Shown one piece after another: positions 26,121 through 34,139 of a stretch of DNA of 64,000 bases. Origin of the DNA: Bacillus rubiinfantis (GTDB lineage Bacteria > Bacillota > Bacilli > Bacillales > Cytobacillaceae); assembly GCA_000752035.1 (NCBI GenBank), contig CCFE01000018.1:372001-436000 (forward strand). The letters are read 5' to 3'. The position numbers were made by a program, and so were the translations under genes. Positions within the stretch are counted from its first letter, which is position 1. Each line of letters opens with the position of its first letter. The notes beneath the pieces are model-generated. The model was given only the letters and a program-made list of their open reading frames with translations, made no database searches and was not told where the DNA came from.

Positions 26121-27218
26121 TTATTTCTCGGCCGCTTTTTTCTGGAAATACTCTTCGGCTAATTGGTCGATTTCCTTCTTTAGTTCCTCAACCATCTGAG
26201 CTTCTGGTACCTTGCGGACAATTTGTCCTTTTCTAAATAACAAGCCTTCACCGCGGGCACCGGCTATACCAATATCAGCTTCGCGTGCTTCTCCGGGTCC
26301 GTTAACTGCACAGCCGAGTACGGAAACTTTTATTGGTGCTTTGATGTTTTGGATATATTCCTCAACCTCATTCGCAATACTGATTAAATCAATTTCAATT
26401 CGGCCGCAAGTTGGGCAGGAAATTAATGTTGCGGCATTGGAAGAGAGACCAAATACTTTTAACAGCTCACGAGCAACTTTTACCTCTTGAACGGGGTCTG
26501 CACTTAAAGATATCCGCAATGTATTTCCAATCCCCTTGCTAATAATTGCCCCTAAACCGGCTGCACTTTTGACAGTACCGGAGAATAATGTTCCTGATTC
26601 GGTAATCCCCAAATGCAGTGGATAATCAAATGTACGAGCTGCTTTCTCATAGGCTTCTATTGCCAGATTGACATCTGATGCTTTCATTGACACGATGATG
26701 TCGTGAAAATCTAAATCCTCGAGTATCTTTATATGATGTAAAGCACTCTCAACCATGCCATCAGCAGTTGGATAACCATATTTTTCGAGGATTTTCTTTT
26801 CCAGTGAACCAGCATTAACGCCAATGCGGATGGGAATACCGCGTTCTTTAGCAGCTTTTACAACAGCCTCTACTTTTTCTCGTTTACCGATATTTCCGGG
26901 GTTGATTCTGATTTTATCTGCTCCACCTTCAATAGCTTTCAGTGCCAGCTTATAATCAAAATGAATATCGACAACTAGCGGAATATTGATGCGTTTCTTT
27001 ATCTCTGGAATGGCATTTGCAGCCCGTTCGTCCGGACATGCGACCCGAACGATTTGACAGCCGGCATCCTCTAAACGTTTAATTTCAGCCACAGTCGCTT
27101 CTACATCATGTGTTTTGGTTGTCGTCATACTCTGTATAATCAATTCATTATTCCCGCCAATGGTTAAATTACCGACTTTAACTGGACGGGTTTTGGTACG
27201 ATGTATAATTTCACTCAC
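26121..27218 (-). CDS. ispG: 4-hydroxy-3-methylbut-2-en-1-yl diphosphate synthase
   Basis: 365 residues. A TIM barrel with RVACPDERAANAIPEIKK is followed by an iron-sulfur domain with SCPTCGR (near 265-271) and LGCAVNGPGEA (near 302). It converts methylerythritol cyclodiphosphate to HMBPP, the substrate of IspH encoded at 17960-18901. The start is GTG 27218 with AAAGGGG upstream. The gene stands alone on the minus strand. Confidence 0.96.
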   Translation of the reverse strand: MSEIIHRTKTRPVKVGNLTIGGNNELIIQSMTTTKTHDVEATVAEIKRLEDAGCQIVRVACPDERAANAIPEIKKRINIPLVVDIHFDYKLALKAIEGGADKIRINPGNIGKREKVEAVVKAAKERGIPIRIGVNAGSLEKKILEKYGYPTADGMVESALHHIKILEDLDFHDIIVSMKASDVNLAIEAYEKAARTFDYPLHLGITESGTLFSGTVKSAAGLGAIISKGIGNTLRISLSADPVQEVKVARELLKVFGLSSNAATLISCPTCGRIEIDLISIANEVEEYIQNIKAPIKVSVLGCAVNGPGEAREADIGIAGARGEGLLFRKGQIVRKVPEAQMVEELKKEIDQLAEEYFQKKAAEK

Positions 27219-27323
27219 GTGTTATTCGCCCCTTTTTATGGTTTCAATACTAGGGATTTAAAAATAAACCATATTCATTTTAACAGCGTTACCTCATATT
27301 TGCCAACAATAATAGCTTTCACC

Positions 27324-27653
27324 TTAGTTTGAGTAATCGGGAAATTGATATGTGGCGCCAATCTGGATTTTTTCTGGTGTTTTTCCTGGGTTTAACTTTG
27401 AAAAATCAGCGATTAATTCGCTTATGGGTACTGGTAATGGTTTACCAAGATGCTTTTCAACAATTGTCATAACGGTTTCACCTGGTTTTACTTTTGCTTC
27501 AAAAGAAGGAATGCCAGCAGGCTGATTCGTAGCTCTTTCACTTGTGAACTCTTGCCCTATAGTAGCAGCAGAAGGTAAGGTTCCCACGGTTAAATCAATA
27601 TATATGACATAAATCAATAGTATAGCAAATAGAAGTCCGAGTAATTTTTTCAT
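27324..27653 (-). CDS. yqfZ: LysM-like secreted protein YqfZ
   Basis: 109 residues from ATG 27653, chosen because GGAGG lies just ahead. An N-terminal membrane anchor or signal (KKLLGLLFAILLIYVIY) is followed by a LysM-like segment containing VKPGETVMTIVEKHLGK and IQIGATYQFP. LysM modules bind peptidoglycan glycans, so a cell envelope location is likely. The function is unknown. It lies beside ispG as yqfZ does in B. subtilis. Confidence 0.78.
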   Translation of the reverse strand: MKKLLGLLFAILLIYVIYIDLTVGTLPSAATIGQEFTSERATNQPAGIPSFEAKVKPGETVMTIVEKHLGKPLPVPISELIADFSKLNPGKTPEKIQIGATYQFPDYSN

Positions 27654-27677
27654 TAGACAAGCCTCCATGCAGGAACT

Positions 27678-27730
27678 TTATCCCGCCTTAACGGGCAGTA
27701 AGACCTCCACTGATGGAAGTTTCACTTTAT
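27678..27730 (-). repeat. Dispersed 53-bp hairpin repeat, copy A
   Basis: The minus strand of this interval matches the plus strand of 33923-33975 at 51 of 53 positions. It can form two small adjacent hairpins: ACTTCCA with TGGAGGT, and CCCG with CGGG. It lies between yqgA and yqfZ in the sense orientation of both. Neither end shows coding potential. Confidence 0.85.
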
Positions 27731-27774
27731 CCAAGCATATGCTTGTCCATTTATAAAAAGACCAGGATAAAATT

Positions 27775-27805
27775 AAAAAAGCATCCAGTTTAGGATGCTT
27801 TTTTT
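27775..27805. terminator. Terminator after yqgA
   Basis: AAAAAAGCATCC pairs with GGATGCTTTTTT around a six-base loop; on the minus strand it follows yqgA. Confidence 0.85.
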
Positions 27806-28563
27806 GGCTTAGGAATTTCTTTGATGGCGAGTAATAACACGATGATGGCAACCATCCAATTAATACCAAAGCTATTTGGAACATGTGTCTTTAATGCTGC
27901 CATAATAGTGAAGAACAAGGTCGGCAATGTTTCACTATATGCTGCCATCCTCCATAAATGACCATAGTTAAGTTTTCTTCCAGCAATATTCTTTAATGCT
28001 AAGCCAATTAGGGCGAGGATAGACACTTCAATAAAGCTGGCAGCACTTGAAAATAAGTATATGAGAATAGAAACAACAGGAATAATAATACCTTTAACGT
28101 CACTGATGCTGTCAAGAACTTCAAGAAGGTTTTGTTTGTTAATATTTAAGCCTTCCATCATCGAGTATTGATATGTATCACTTTGGCCAGCAGATGTTAA
28201 CACGAATTCATCTTTTAACAAAGCGAAGGTATTGTCTTGTTCAGCTGCATTATCGGCCGAAATCGTCCCTGTAGGGTCAAGAATGAAGGTAAAACCATTT
28301 TCATTTATGGTAATCGGGACTTTTGTATCTGCTGTTAGTGTGCCATTTTTAATTGAGAAATCTGGTGTTTCGTCAGTGATGAATGTTTTTGCATAATCCA
28401 ATCCTTCAGAGATTGCCGAACTTAAATAAACAATCGATGGCAGTATGGAAATAAACGTTAGAAGGAAAACATATAAGATTGTTTTTCCAATCCCTTGAAA
28501 ACGGAAGTATGCAATATCTTTGGGAGAATATATGCTTTTGTACAGTTGTTTAAATATATTCAT
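27790..28563 (-). CDS. yqgA: DUF1189 membrane protein YqgA
   Basis: 257 residues. One membrane helix near residues 25-50, an extracytoplasmic region of about 110 residues (roughly 55-165), then about four helices to the end (VSILIYLFSSAASFIEVSIL and following). This is the DUF1189 layout. The B. subtilis homologue is a membrane protein of unclear function in sporulating cells. GGTGG precedes the ATG. The terminator overlaps its final codons. Confidence 0.8.
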   Translation of the reverse strand: MNIFKQLYKSIYSPKDIAYFRFQGIGKTILYVFLLTFISILPSIVYLSSAISEGLDYAKTFITDETPDFSIKNGTLTADTKVPITINENGFTFILDPTGTISADNAAEQDNTFALLKDEFVLTSAGQSDTYQYSMMEGLNINKQNLLEVLDSISDVKGIIIPVVSILIYLFSSAASFIEVSILALIGLALKNIAGRKLNYGHLWRMAAYSETLPTLFFTIMAALKTHVPNSFGINWMVAIIVLLLAIKEIPKPKKAS

Positions 28564-28684
28564 AATTGACCACCTTCACAAAAATTCACTATTTAATTTT
28601 AGCCTTTGTTGCAAAGATATACAAGGAATCTCTTTTATTATGGAAGATGGAAACCCTCACTATTAATAAAGTTGTACATCCAAT

Positions 28685-29380
28685 TTAGTTTACTCCACAT
28701 ATTTCATAAGGGCAATTTTGGCAATCAACGGCAGTCTTTAAAAATTGTAAATTTTTTATCGTAAATTTTTGGTTTTCATATGAAATAACGTCTATTTCTC
28801 TTAATTCTTTTAATGACCGTTGAATGACCTCCCTAGTTCCATAGGTTAAATTGGCCAATTCTTGGTGTGTTAAAGGAATATCGATAAGAATGCCATCTTT
28901 TGTCATAATGCCATAGGAATTGCATAAGCGAATTAAGATCGAGTATAAACCGCCTTTTTTACCGTTCATAATTAGGTCTTGGCACTTCATTTGGGCTTTT
29001 AGATAACTGGTGCTCAACCAGGAGACAAGTGCATTCATCGCTTCTGGATCTGTTAGGACATAATCCTCGAATTGTTCACGATTAATTGCTAAGAGTTCAC
29101 AATCCGTTAATGTTTTCGCAAAAAATTGATAGTGAGGATTATTTTTAAATAGCTGGTACTCCACTATTACTTCTTGGTCGTTGTAGATTTTTAAAATAAA
29201 TTCTTTACCGCGAACATGTACTCTTCCAATAGCAATCGTTCCCTTTAATAACAAGTATATATAGTGTGTGGGATCCTTCTCTTGAAATAGTACCGTTCCT
29301 GCTTTTATTTTTTGAACTGACTCTAGTTTGCAAAAAAAATCGAGTAATTTATGATATATTGGATAGCTTGTTTCACCCAT
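28685..29380 (-). CDS. Crp/Fnr-family regulator with Fnr-type iron-sulfur cysteine motif
   Basis: 231 residues from ATG 29380 (AAGGAG eight bases upstream); GTG 29389 is an alternative. An N-terminal cyclic-nucleotide-type beta barrel precedes a dimerisation helix and a C-terminal HTH (LTHQELANLTYGTREVIQRS). The tail CQNCPYEIC gives Cys220, Cys223 and Cys228, the same spacing as the [4Fe-4S] ligands recalled for B. subtilis Fnr (227, 230, 235). An Asp in KCQDLIMNGKKG aligns with Fnr Asp141, the fourth ligand. An oxygen-responsive regulator is therefore inferred. In B. subtilis fnr lies elsewhere, with narK; here the gene is divergent from sodA. Whether it is the main Fnr or a paralogue cannot be told. 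Confidence 0.8.
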   Translation of the reverse strand: MGETSYPIYHKLLDFFCKLESVQKIKAGTVLFQEKDPTHYIYLLLKGTIAIGRVHVRGKEFILKIYNDQEVIVEYQLFKNNPHYQFFAKTLTDCELLAINREQFEDYVLTDPEAMNALVSWLSTSYLKAQMKCQDLIMNGKKGGLYSILIRLCNSYGIMTKDGILIDIPLTHQELANLTYGTREVIQRSLKELREIDVISYENQKFTIKNLQFLKTAVDCQNCPYEICGVN

Positions 29381-29715
29381 TTTTAACACTCCTTATATAC
29401 CCTTCTAGCTCGATTAAAAGAAATTATTGCTTTTATGTCAATATCCATTTTACATAAATTGGAATAGTATTTTTGCAAGTATGACAAAAATCGTTGACAG
29501 ATCAAGATTTATTTGAATCATGACAAATTTTCGAAAGGTTTACAATGGTATTAATTTGCTTAAATTGGTTATTTTATATATGGGTAAACAAAGCATATGA
29601 TTTGAATGTTTTGGTTAACTTTGGTATCTTATATATAAAGCTTTAGAAGAATTCTTATATCATAATTCTTATAAGAATGTCTAAGGCAAACAAATATTAC
29701 ATAGGAGGAATAAAA
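29381..29715 (+). other. Divergent intergenic region between the Fnr-like gene and sodA
   Basis: About 335 bases without a gene. It holds a possible sodA promoter (TTGGTT-17-TATAAA, 29611-29639) and a palindrome ahead of sodA, described separately. TTGACA occurs at 29494-29499 without a good -10. No TGTGA-N6-TCACA Fnr box was seen. Confidence 0.5.
29660..29678 (+). promoter_or_regulatory. PerR-like box overlapping a perfect palindrome in the sodA leader
   Basis: TCATAATTCTTATAA (29660-29674) matches the PerR box TTATAATNATTATAA at 12 of 14 defined positions. ATTCTTATAAGAAT (29665-29678) is a perfect 14-base palindrome overlapping it. Both lie between the possible sodA promoter and the ribosome binding site. 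Regulation by PerR or another Fur-family protein is only inferred. Confidence 0.4.
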
Positions 29716-30324
29716 ATGGCATTTGAATTACCAAAATTACCTTATGCAGAAGATGCTCTTGAGCCGCATATTGACAAAGAAACAATGAATATTCACCATA
29801 CTAGACATCACAACACATATGTGACGAATTTAAATAACGCATTGGCTGGAAATGAAGAATTATTATCTAAATCAGTGGAAGAGGTTATTTCAAACTTAGA
29901 TGCAGTGCCAGAAGCTGCTCGTACGGCTGTGCGCAATAATGGCGGCGGTCATGCTAACCACTCCTTGTTCTGGACAATTCTTTCTCCAAACGGTGGCGGT
30001 GCACCAACTGGTGAATTAGCAGATGCGATCACAAATAAGTTCGGCAGCTTCGATAACTTTAAAGAAGAATTTGCAAAAGCTGCTACTACTCGTTTTGGCT
30101 CTGGTTGGGCTTGGCTATCAGTTAATAACGGTGAACTGGAAGTAACTAGCACAGCAAATCAAGACTCACCTTTAATGGAAGGCAAAACACCAATTCTAGG
30201 CCTTGATGTATGGGAACATGCTTACTACCTAAAATACCAAAACAAACGTCCAGATTACATTAGTGCATTCTGGAATGTAGTAAACTGGGATGAGGTAGCA
30301 AGACGTTATAACGAAGCAAAATAA
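29716..30324 (+). CDS. sodA: Superoxide dismutase, Mn type
   Basis: 203-residue enzyme from ATG 29716 (AGGAGG upstream); the frame extends to 29677 but lacks a ribosome binding site there. Metal ligands: His27 in NIHHTRHH, His in NHSLFW near 83, and Asp and His in DVWEHAYYLKY near 164-168. It converts superoxide to oxygen and hydrogen peroxide in the cytoplasm. Residues around the metal (GGHANHSLFW, DVWEHAYY) fit the Mn form. A terminator follows. Confidence 0.97.
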   Translation: MAFELPKLPYAEDALEPHIDKETMNIHHTRHHNTYVTNLNNALAGNEELLSKSVEEVISNLDAVPEAARTAVRNNGGGHANHSLFWTILSPNGGGAPTGELADAITNKFGSFDNFKEEFAKAATTRFGSGWAWLSVNNGELEVTSTANQDSPLMEGKTPILGLDVWEHAYYLKYQNKRPDYISAFWNVVNWDEVARRYNEAK

Positions 30325-30336
30325 TTAATACGGTTA

Positions 30337-30366
30337 TAAAAAACAGCTCTAGGGCTGTTTTTTTTA
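30337..30366 (+). terminator. Terminator after sodA
   Basis: AAACAGC pairs with GCTGTTT around TCTAGG and is followed by T residues. Confidence 0.8.
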
Positions 30367-30438
30367 TTTCCGTTAAATGTGAATAAGAACAACGCCCTTG
30401 ATAAAGACTACCTGTTAAGAAAAAGGGGAGTTTTTTTA

Positions 30439-31656
30439 ATGGCAAAGAAATTAAAATTCTTGGGTGATGTTGAGTTAACGAGGGATTTATCATTATTACT
30501 CATAATTGGCGGGCTATATTCCTTAAGCGTGGCACTGTCGAATACATTTGTAAATATTTATTTGTGGAAACAAACCGGAAAGTACTCGGACTTGGCCTTA
30601 TATAATCTAGCAATTGTTGTCTTACAGCCGCTCACCTTTATTTTAGCAGGCAGATGGGCTAAAAAAATTGATCGTGTCATTGTTCTTAGAATTGGTGTTA
30701 TCTGTTTGGCGCTGTTTTATCTTTCGGTGTTAATCATTGGGTCCAAAGCAGCAACCTTTTTATTGGTGTTAGGAAGTCTTTTAGGGATAGGCTATGGTTT
30801 CTATTGGCTGGCTTACAATGTCTTAACATTTGAGATTACCGAACCAGAGACAAGGGATTTTTTTAACGGCTTTTTGGGGATACTATCATCCTTTGGAGGA
30901 ATGATCGGTCCGATAGCTGCTGGCATCATTATTACCAGATTTGCCAAATTTTCTGGTTATATGATTGTATTTGGTTTGTCTTTAGGTTTATTTGCCTTAG
31001 CTGTCGTGTTAAGTTTCTCTATAAAACCGCGACCAGCAAAGGGAAAGTATTATTTCAAACGAATTATTGAGGAAAGGAAACAAAATGAAAATTGGCGTCT
31101 CGTAACAAATGCCCATTTTTTTCAGGGCCTGCGGGAAGGGATTTTTATTTTTGTGATTTCTGTTTTTGTTTATCTAGCTACAGGAAGTGAGATGGCGTTA
31201 GGTACGTATGGTCTACTGAATTCAGGTATTTCGTTTATTGCTTACTTTGTTGCCTCTAGGTATATTAAGAAGAATTTTCGTAAAAAGGCAATACTAATAG
31301 GTGCCCTTCTACTTTATGTAGCTGTTATCATCATTGTTTGGGAAGTAACCTATGCGAAATTACTCATATATGCCAGTATCATCGCCATTGCTTATCCGCT
31401 TCTGCTTGTCCCATACATATCGACTACATTTGATGTTATTGGCCTAGGGTGGAAGGCGGCGGAAATGAGGATTGAATATATAGTGGTTCGGGAAATTTAC
31501 TTAAACATCGGTAGAATTGTTTCGATTCTTATTTTTCTAGCTGCAGTAACATTATTTAATGCGGAAAAGAGTATTCCGATTTTATTATTATTTTTAGGTG
31601 CGGGGCATATGTTGATTTATGTTTACATGAGAAGAGTACAGTTACCTACTGTATAA
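30439..31656 (+). CDS. yqgE: Major facilitator superfamily transporter YqgE
   Basis: 405 residues from ATG 30439 (GGGGAG upstream); an upstream in-frame ATG at 30379 lacks a ribosome binding site. About 12 membrane helices. The loop WAKKIDRVIVLRIG resembles the MFS cytoplasmic loop 2-3. Substrate is unknown. In B. subtilis yqgE lies between sodA and pbpA, the same arrangement as here. A terminator follows. Confidence 0.82.
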   Translation: MAKKLKFLGDVELTRDLSLLLIIGGLYSLSVALSNTFVNIYLWKQTGKYSDLALYNLAIVVLQPLTFILAGRWAKKIDRVIVLRIGVICLALFYLSVLIIGSKAATFLLVLGSLLGIGYGFYWLAYNVLTFEITEPETRDFFNGFLGILSSFGGMIGPIAAGIIITRFAKFSGYMIVFGLSLGLFALAVVLSFSIKPRPAKGKYYFKRIIEERKQNENWRLVTNAHFFQGLREGIFIFVISVFVYLATGSEMALGTYGLLNSGISFIAYFVASRYIKKNFRKKAILIGALLLYVAVIIIVWEVTYAKLLIYASIIAIAYPLLLVPYISTTFDVIGLGWKAAEMRIEYIVVREIYLNIGRIVSILIFLAAVTLFNAEKSIPILLLFLGAGHMLIYVYMRRVQLPTV

Positions 31657-31658
31657 TG

Positions 31659-31690
31659 GCGATGAGTGTACAAGAACTCGTCGCTTTTTT
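31659..31690 (+). terminator. Terminator after yqgE
   Basis: GCGATGAGT pairs with ACTCGTCGC with one wobble pair, then a T run. Confidence 0.8.
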
Positions 31691-31793
31691 GTTTCTAAAA
31701 AAATTGGCAGAGGTTCCTCATAGAAAAAAAATGCCTAATCGGCTAAAATAGAAACATATGTTGAGAAGCCTTGGAAAAGGGAGTGTTGATTAC

Positions 31794-33926
31794 TTGAATA
31801 AAAAGAAGAAAAAGAAAAAGTCCCATGTTCCATTTCGTTTGAACATGTTATTTTTTATTGTATTTTTACTGTTTTCCGTTTTAATATTTCGTCTCGGTGA
31901 AATTCAGATTGTTTTTGGCGATGATTTTAAGCGGGAAATTGAACGAACCGAAGATATCACTGTCAGTAACCCGGTACCGCGGGGGAAAATGTTTGACCGA
32001 AGCGGGCAAGTCATTGTTGACAATACACCTTTGAACGCGATTACCTATACGAAATACCAGAATACTAGTCAAAAAGAGATGGTAGAAACTGCCGATAAAT
32101 TAGCGGAGTTTTTAGACATAGATACGAAAAAGGTTCGTGACCGTGATAAAAAAGACTACTGGATCATAAAAAATCCAAAGGCTGCTAAGAAACTAATTAC
32201 CAAAAAAGAATGGAAACTGTATGATGATAAAAAGTGGGAATATAAGAAAATCTATCAATTACAGCTTGAGAGAATTCCAAATTCAGAGATTGATCAATAT
32301 TCTAAACAAGACATTAAGGCCATAGCCATTTTTAAAAAAATGAACAGTGGCTATGCACTGGCACCGCAAATTATTAAAAATAAGGATGTAAGTGCCGCAG
32401 AATTTGCTGCCGTCAGTGAAAATTTAGAGAGCCTTCCGGGAGTTGATACCACAACAGACTGGGATCGAAAATATGTGTTCGGTGATACATTAAAAACGAT
32501 TCTAGGAAATGTTTCCTCATCGGAAGAGGGATTGCCAAAAGAAAGTTTAGATAAATATATGGCAAAGGATTATAGCCGGAATGACCGCGTGGGCAAAAGT
32601 TATCTCGAATATCAATATGAGGATGTCTTGCATGGTCAAAAAGCAAAGGTCAATAATAAGACCGATAAGGCTGGGAATGTATTATCGCAAACAGTCGTCT
32701 CTGAAGGTCAACGTGGCAAAGACCTCGTTTTAACGGTTGATGCTGAACTACAGAAAAAGGTAGAAAAAATTATTGAAGAAGAAATGTGGAAGGCCAAGAG
32801 ACAATATGGTAGCACTGGTCTATTGGATCGTGCCTTCGTTGTTCTAATGGATCCTCATTCTGGGGAGATTTTATCTTTGGCCGGTAAACAGCTTGTCAGG
32901 GACAAAGATACAGGTAGATTAGAAATGCAAGACTATGCGCAAGGAACATTTACTACCTCTTACAACGTCGGATCAGCAGTTAAAGGAGCTACTGTCTTAA
33001 CTGGTTATCAAACAGGCGCGATTCAACCTGGAACTGTACTGAAGGATGAACCGATAAAAATTGCCAATACACCGGTGAAAAAGTCATGGAAGACATTTGG
33101 CAGCATTAATGACCTGAGAGCATTGCAAGTATCATCCAATGTATATATGTTCAAAACAGCAATTAAAATTGCCAAGGGAAACTATGTTCCAAATCAATCA
33201 TTATGGATTGACACTAACGCATTTAATACGATAAGAAGATCATTCAGCCAATTTGGATTAGGTGTACGTACTGGAATTGACCTGCCAAATGAAATGACCG
33301 GTTTTCCTGGATCAGAGACCTTGCCAGGAAAGCTGATGGACCTTGCCATTGGTCAGTATGATACGTATACACCGATCCAATTAGCACAATATGTTTCTAC
33401 CATTGCTAATGGTGGGAATCGAATGCAACCGCATATTGTCAAAGAAATTCGTGAGCCGGTTATGGATAATAATACGGAATTAGGCCCGATAATTGAGGAA
33501 ATTCAACCGAAAGTATTAAATCGCCTAGAAATGAAAGATGAATGGATAAAACGAGTTCAACAAGGTTTTCATATGGTTATGCAGGTTGGTGATGGTACAG
33601 CCGTTAGCTATTTCAAAGGAAAATCATATGATCCTGCCGGAAAAACGGGTACTGCTCAAGCGTTCTATTACGGTTCAGACCGCAGCAGATGGGGAACACC
33701 GGTGATGAACTTAAGTCTTGTTACGTTTGCTCCATATAATAATCCAGAAGTGGCGATGGCGGTTGTTGTTCCATGGGCGTACCAGGGTAGCGGCCCGGCG
33801 TTAAACCACTTTATTGGGGAAAGAGTTATGGATGCTTATTTCAATCTAAAGAAAGAACGGAAAACGGATAAAGGTAAAAAAACTGAAGAACAAAATACTG
33901 ATAATAATACACAAACACAAGAATAA
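31794..33926 (+). CDS. pbpA: Penicillin-binding protein 2A (class B transpeptidase)
   Basis: About 710 residues. TTG 31794 is preferred as start because AAAGGGAG lies about ten bases upstream; ATG 31758 is in frame. A very basic N-terminus (KKKKKKK) precedes one membrane anchor (LNMLFFIVFLLFSVLIF). A dimerisation domain follows. The transpeptidase domain has SAVK (active-site Ser near 394), SSN (near 447) and KTG (near 617). It cross-links peptidoglycan during cell elongation. The stop codon coincides with the start of repeat copy B. pst genes follow. Confidence 0.94.
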   Translation: MNKKKKKKKSHVPFRLNMLFFIVFLLFSVLIFRLGEIQIVFGDDFKREIERTEDITVSNPVPRGKMFDRSGQVIVDNTPLNAITYTKYQNTSQKEMVETADKLAEFLDIDTKKVRDRDKKDYWIIKNPKAAKKLITKKEWKLYDDKKWEYKKIYQLQLERIPNSEIDQYSKQDIKAIAIFKKMNSGYALAPQIIKNKDVSAAEFAAVSENLESLPGVDTTTDWDRKYVFGDTLKTILGNVSSSEEGLPKESLDKYMAKDYSRNDRVGKSYLEYQYEDVLHGQKAKVNNKTDKAGNVLSQTVVSEGQRGKDLVLTVDAELQKKVEKIIEEEMWKAKRQYGSTGLLDRAFVVLMDPHSGEILSLAGKQLVRDKDTGRLEMQDYAQGTFTTSYNVGSAVKGATVLTGYQTGAIQPGTVLKDEPIKIANTPVKKSWKTFGSINDLRALQVSSNVYMFKTAIKIAKGNYVPNQSLWIDTNAFNTIRRSFSQFGLGVRTGIDLPNEMTGFPGSETLPGKLMDLAIGQYDTYTPIQLAQYVSTIANGGNRMQPHIVKEIREPVMDNNTELGPIIEEIQPKVLNRLEMKDEWIKRVQQGFHMVMQVGDGTAVSYFKGKSYDPAGKTGTAQAFYYGSDRSRWGTPVMNLSLVTFAPYNNPEVAMAVVVPWAYQGSGPALNHFIGERVMDAYFNLKKERKTDKGKKTEEQNTDNNTQTQE

Positions 33927-33975
33927 AGTGAAACTTCCATCAGTGGGGGTCTTACTGCCTGTTAAGGCGGGATAA
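33923..33975 (+). repeat. Dispersed 53-bp hairpin repeat, copy B
   Basis: Inverted relative to copy A (27678-27730), with 51 of 53 positions identical. It begins within the pbpA stop codon and extends into the 3' untranslated region, just before the terminator. Both differences from copy A leave the two small hairpins pairable through G-U pairs. Confidence 0.85.
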
Positions 33976-33983
33976 GATTCTCG

Positions 33984-34015
33984 AAAACCTGTCTTTCATT
34001 AAAGGCAGGTTTTTT
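33984..34015 (+). terminator. Terminator after pbpA
   Basis: AAAACCTGTCTTT pairs with AAAGGCAGGTTTT around CATT, then T residues. Confidence 0.85.
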
Positions 34016-34021
34016 GCTGTA

Positions 34022-34101
34022 TTTACAAACTCTTAAACTTACTTTACAAATGCTTAACACACTCTTCAAACAGGCTTAACAGGCAAGAATTATGCTATAC
34101 A
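34022..34101 (+). promoter_or_regulatory. PhoP-box array and promoter of the pst operon
   Basis: Six TT(A/T/C)A(A/C)(A/C)-like hexamers occur at roughly 11-base steps: TTTACA (34022), TTAAAC (34033), TTTACA (34043), TTAACA (34054), TTCAAA (34065) and TTAACA (34076). A -10 region follows (TATGCT at 34091 or TATACA at 34096). Direct repeats of TTAACA-like hexamers at this spacing are the recognition site of phosphorylated PhoP. Induction by phosphate starvation is inferred. Confidence 0.8.
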
Positions 34102-34139
34102 TGTAAGGAAAAATACGAATGAAATTTAGGGGGAAGAAA

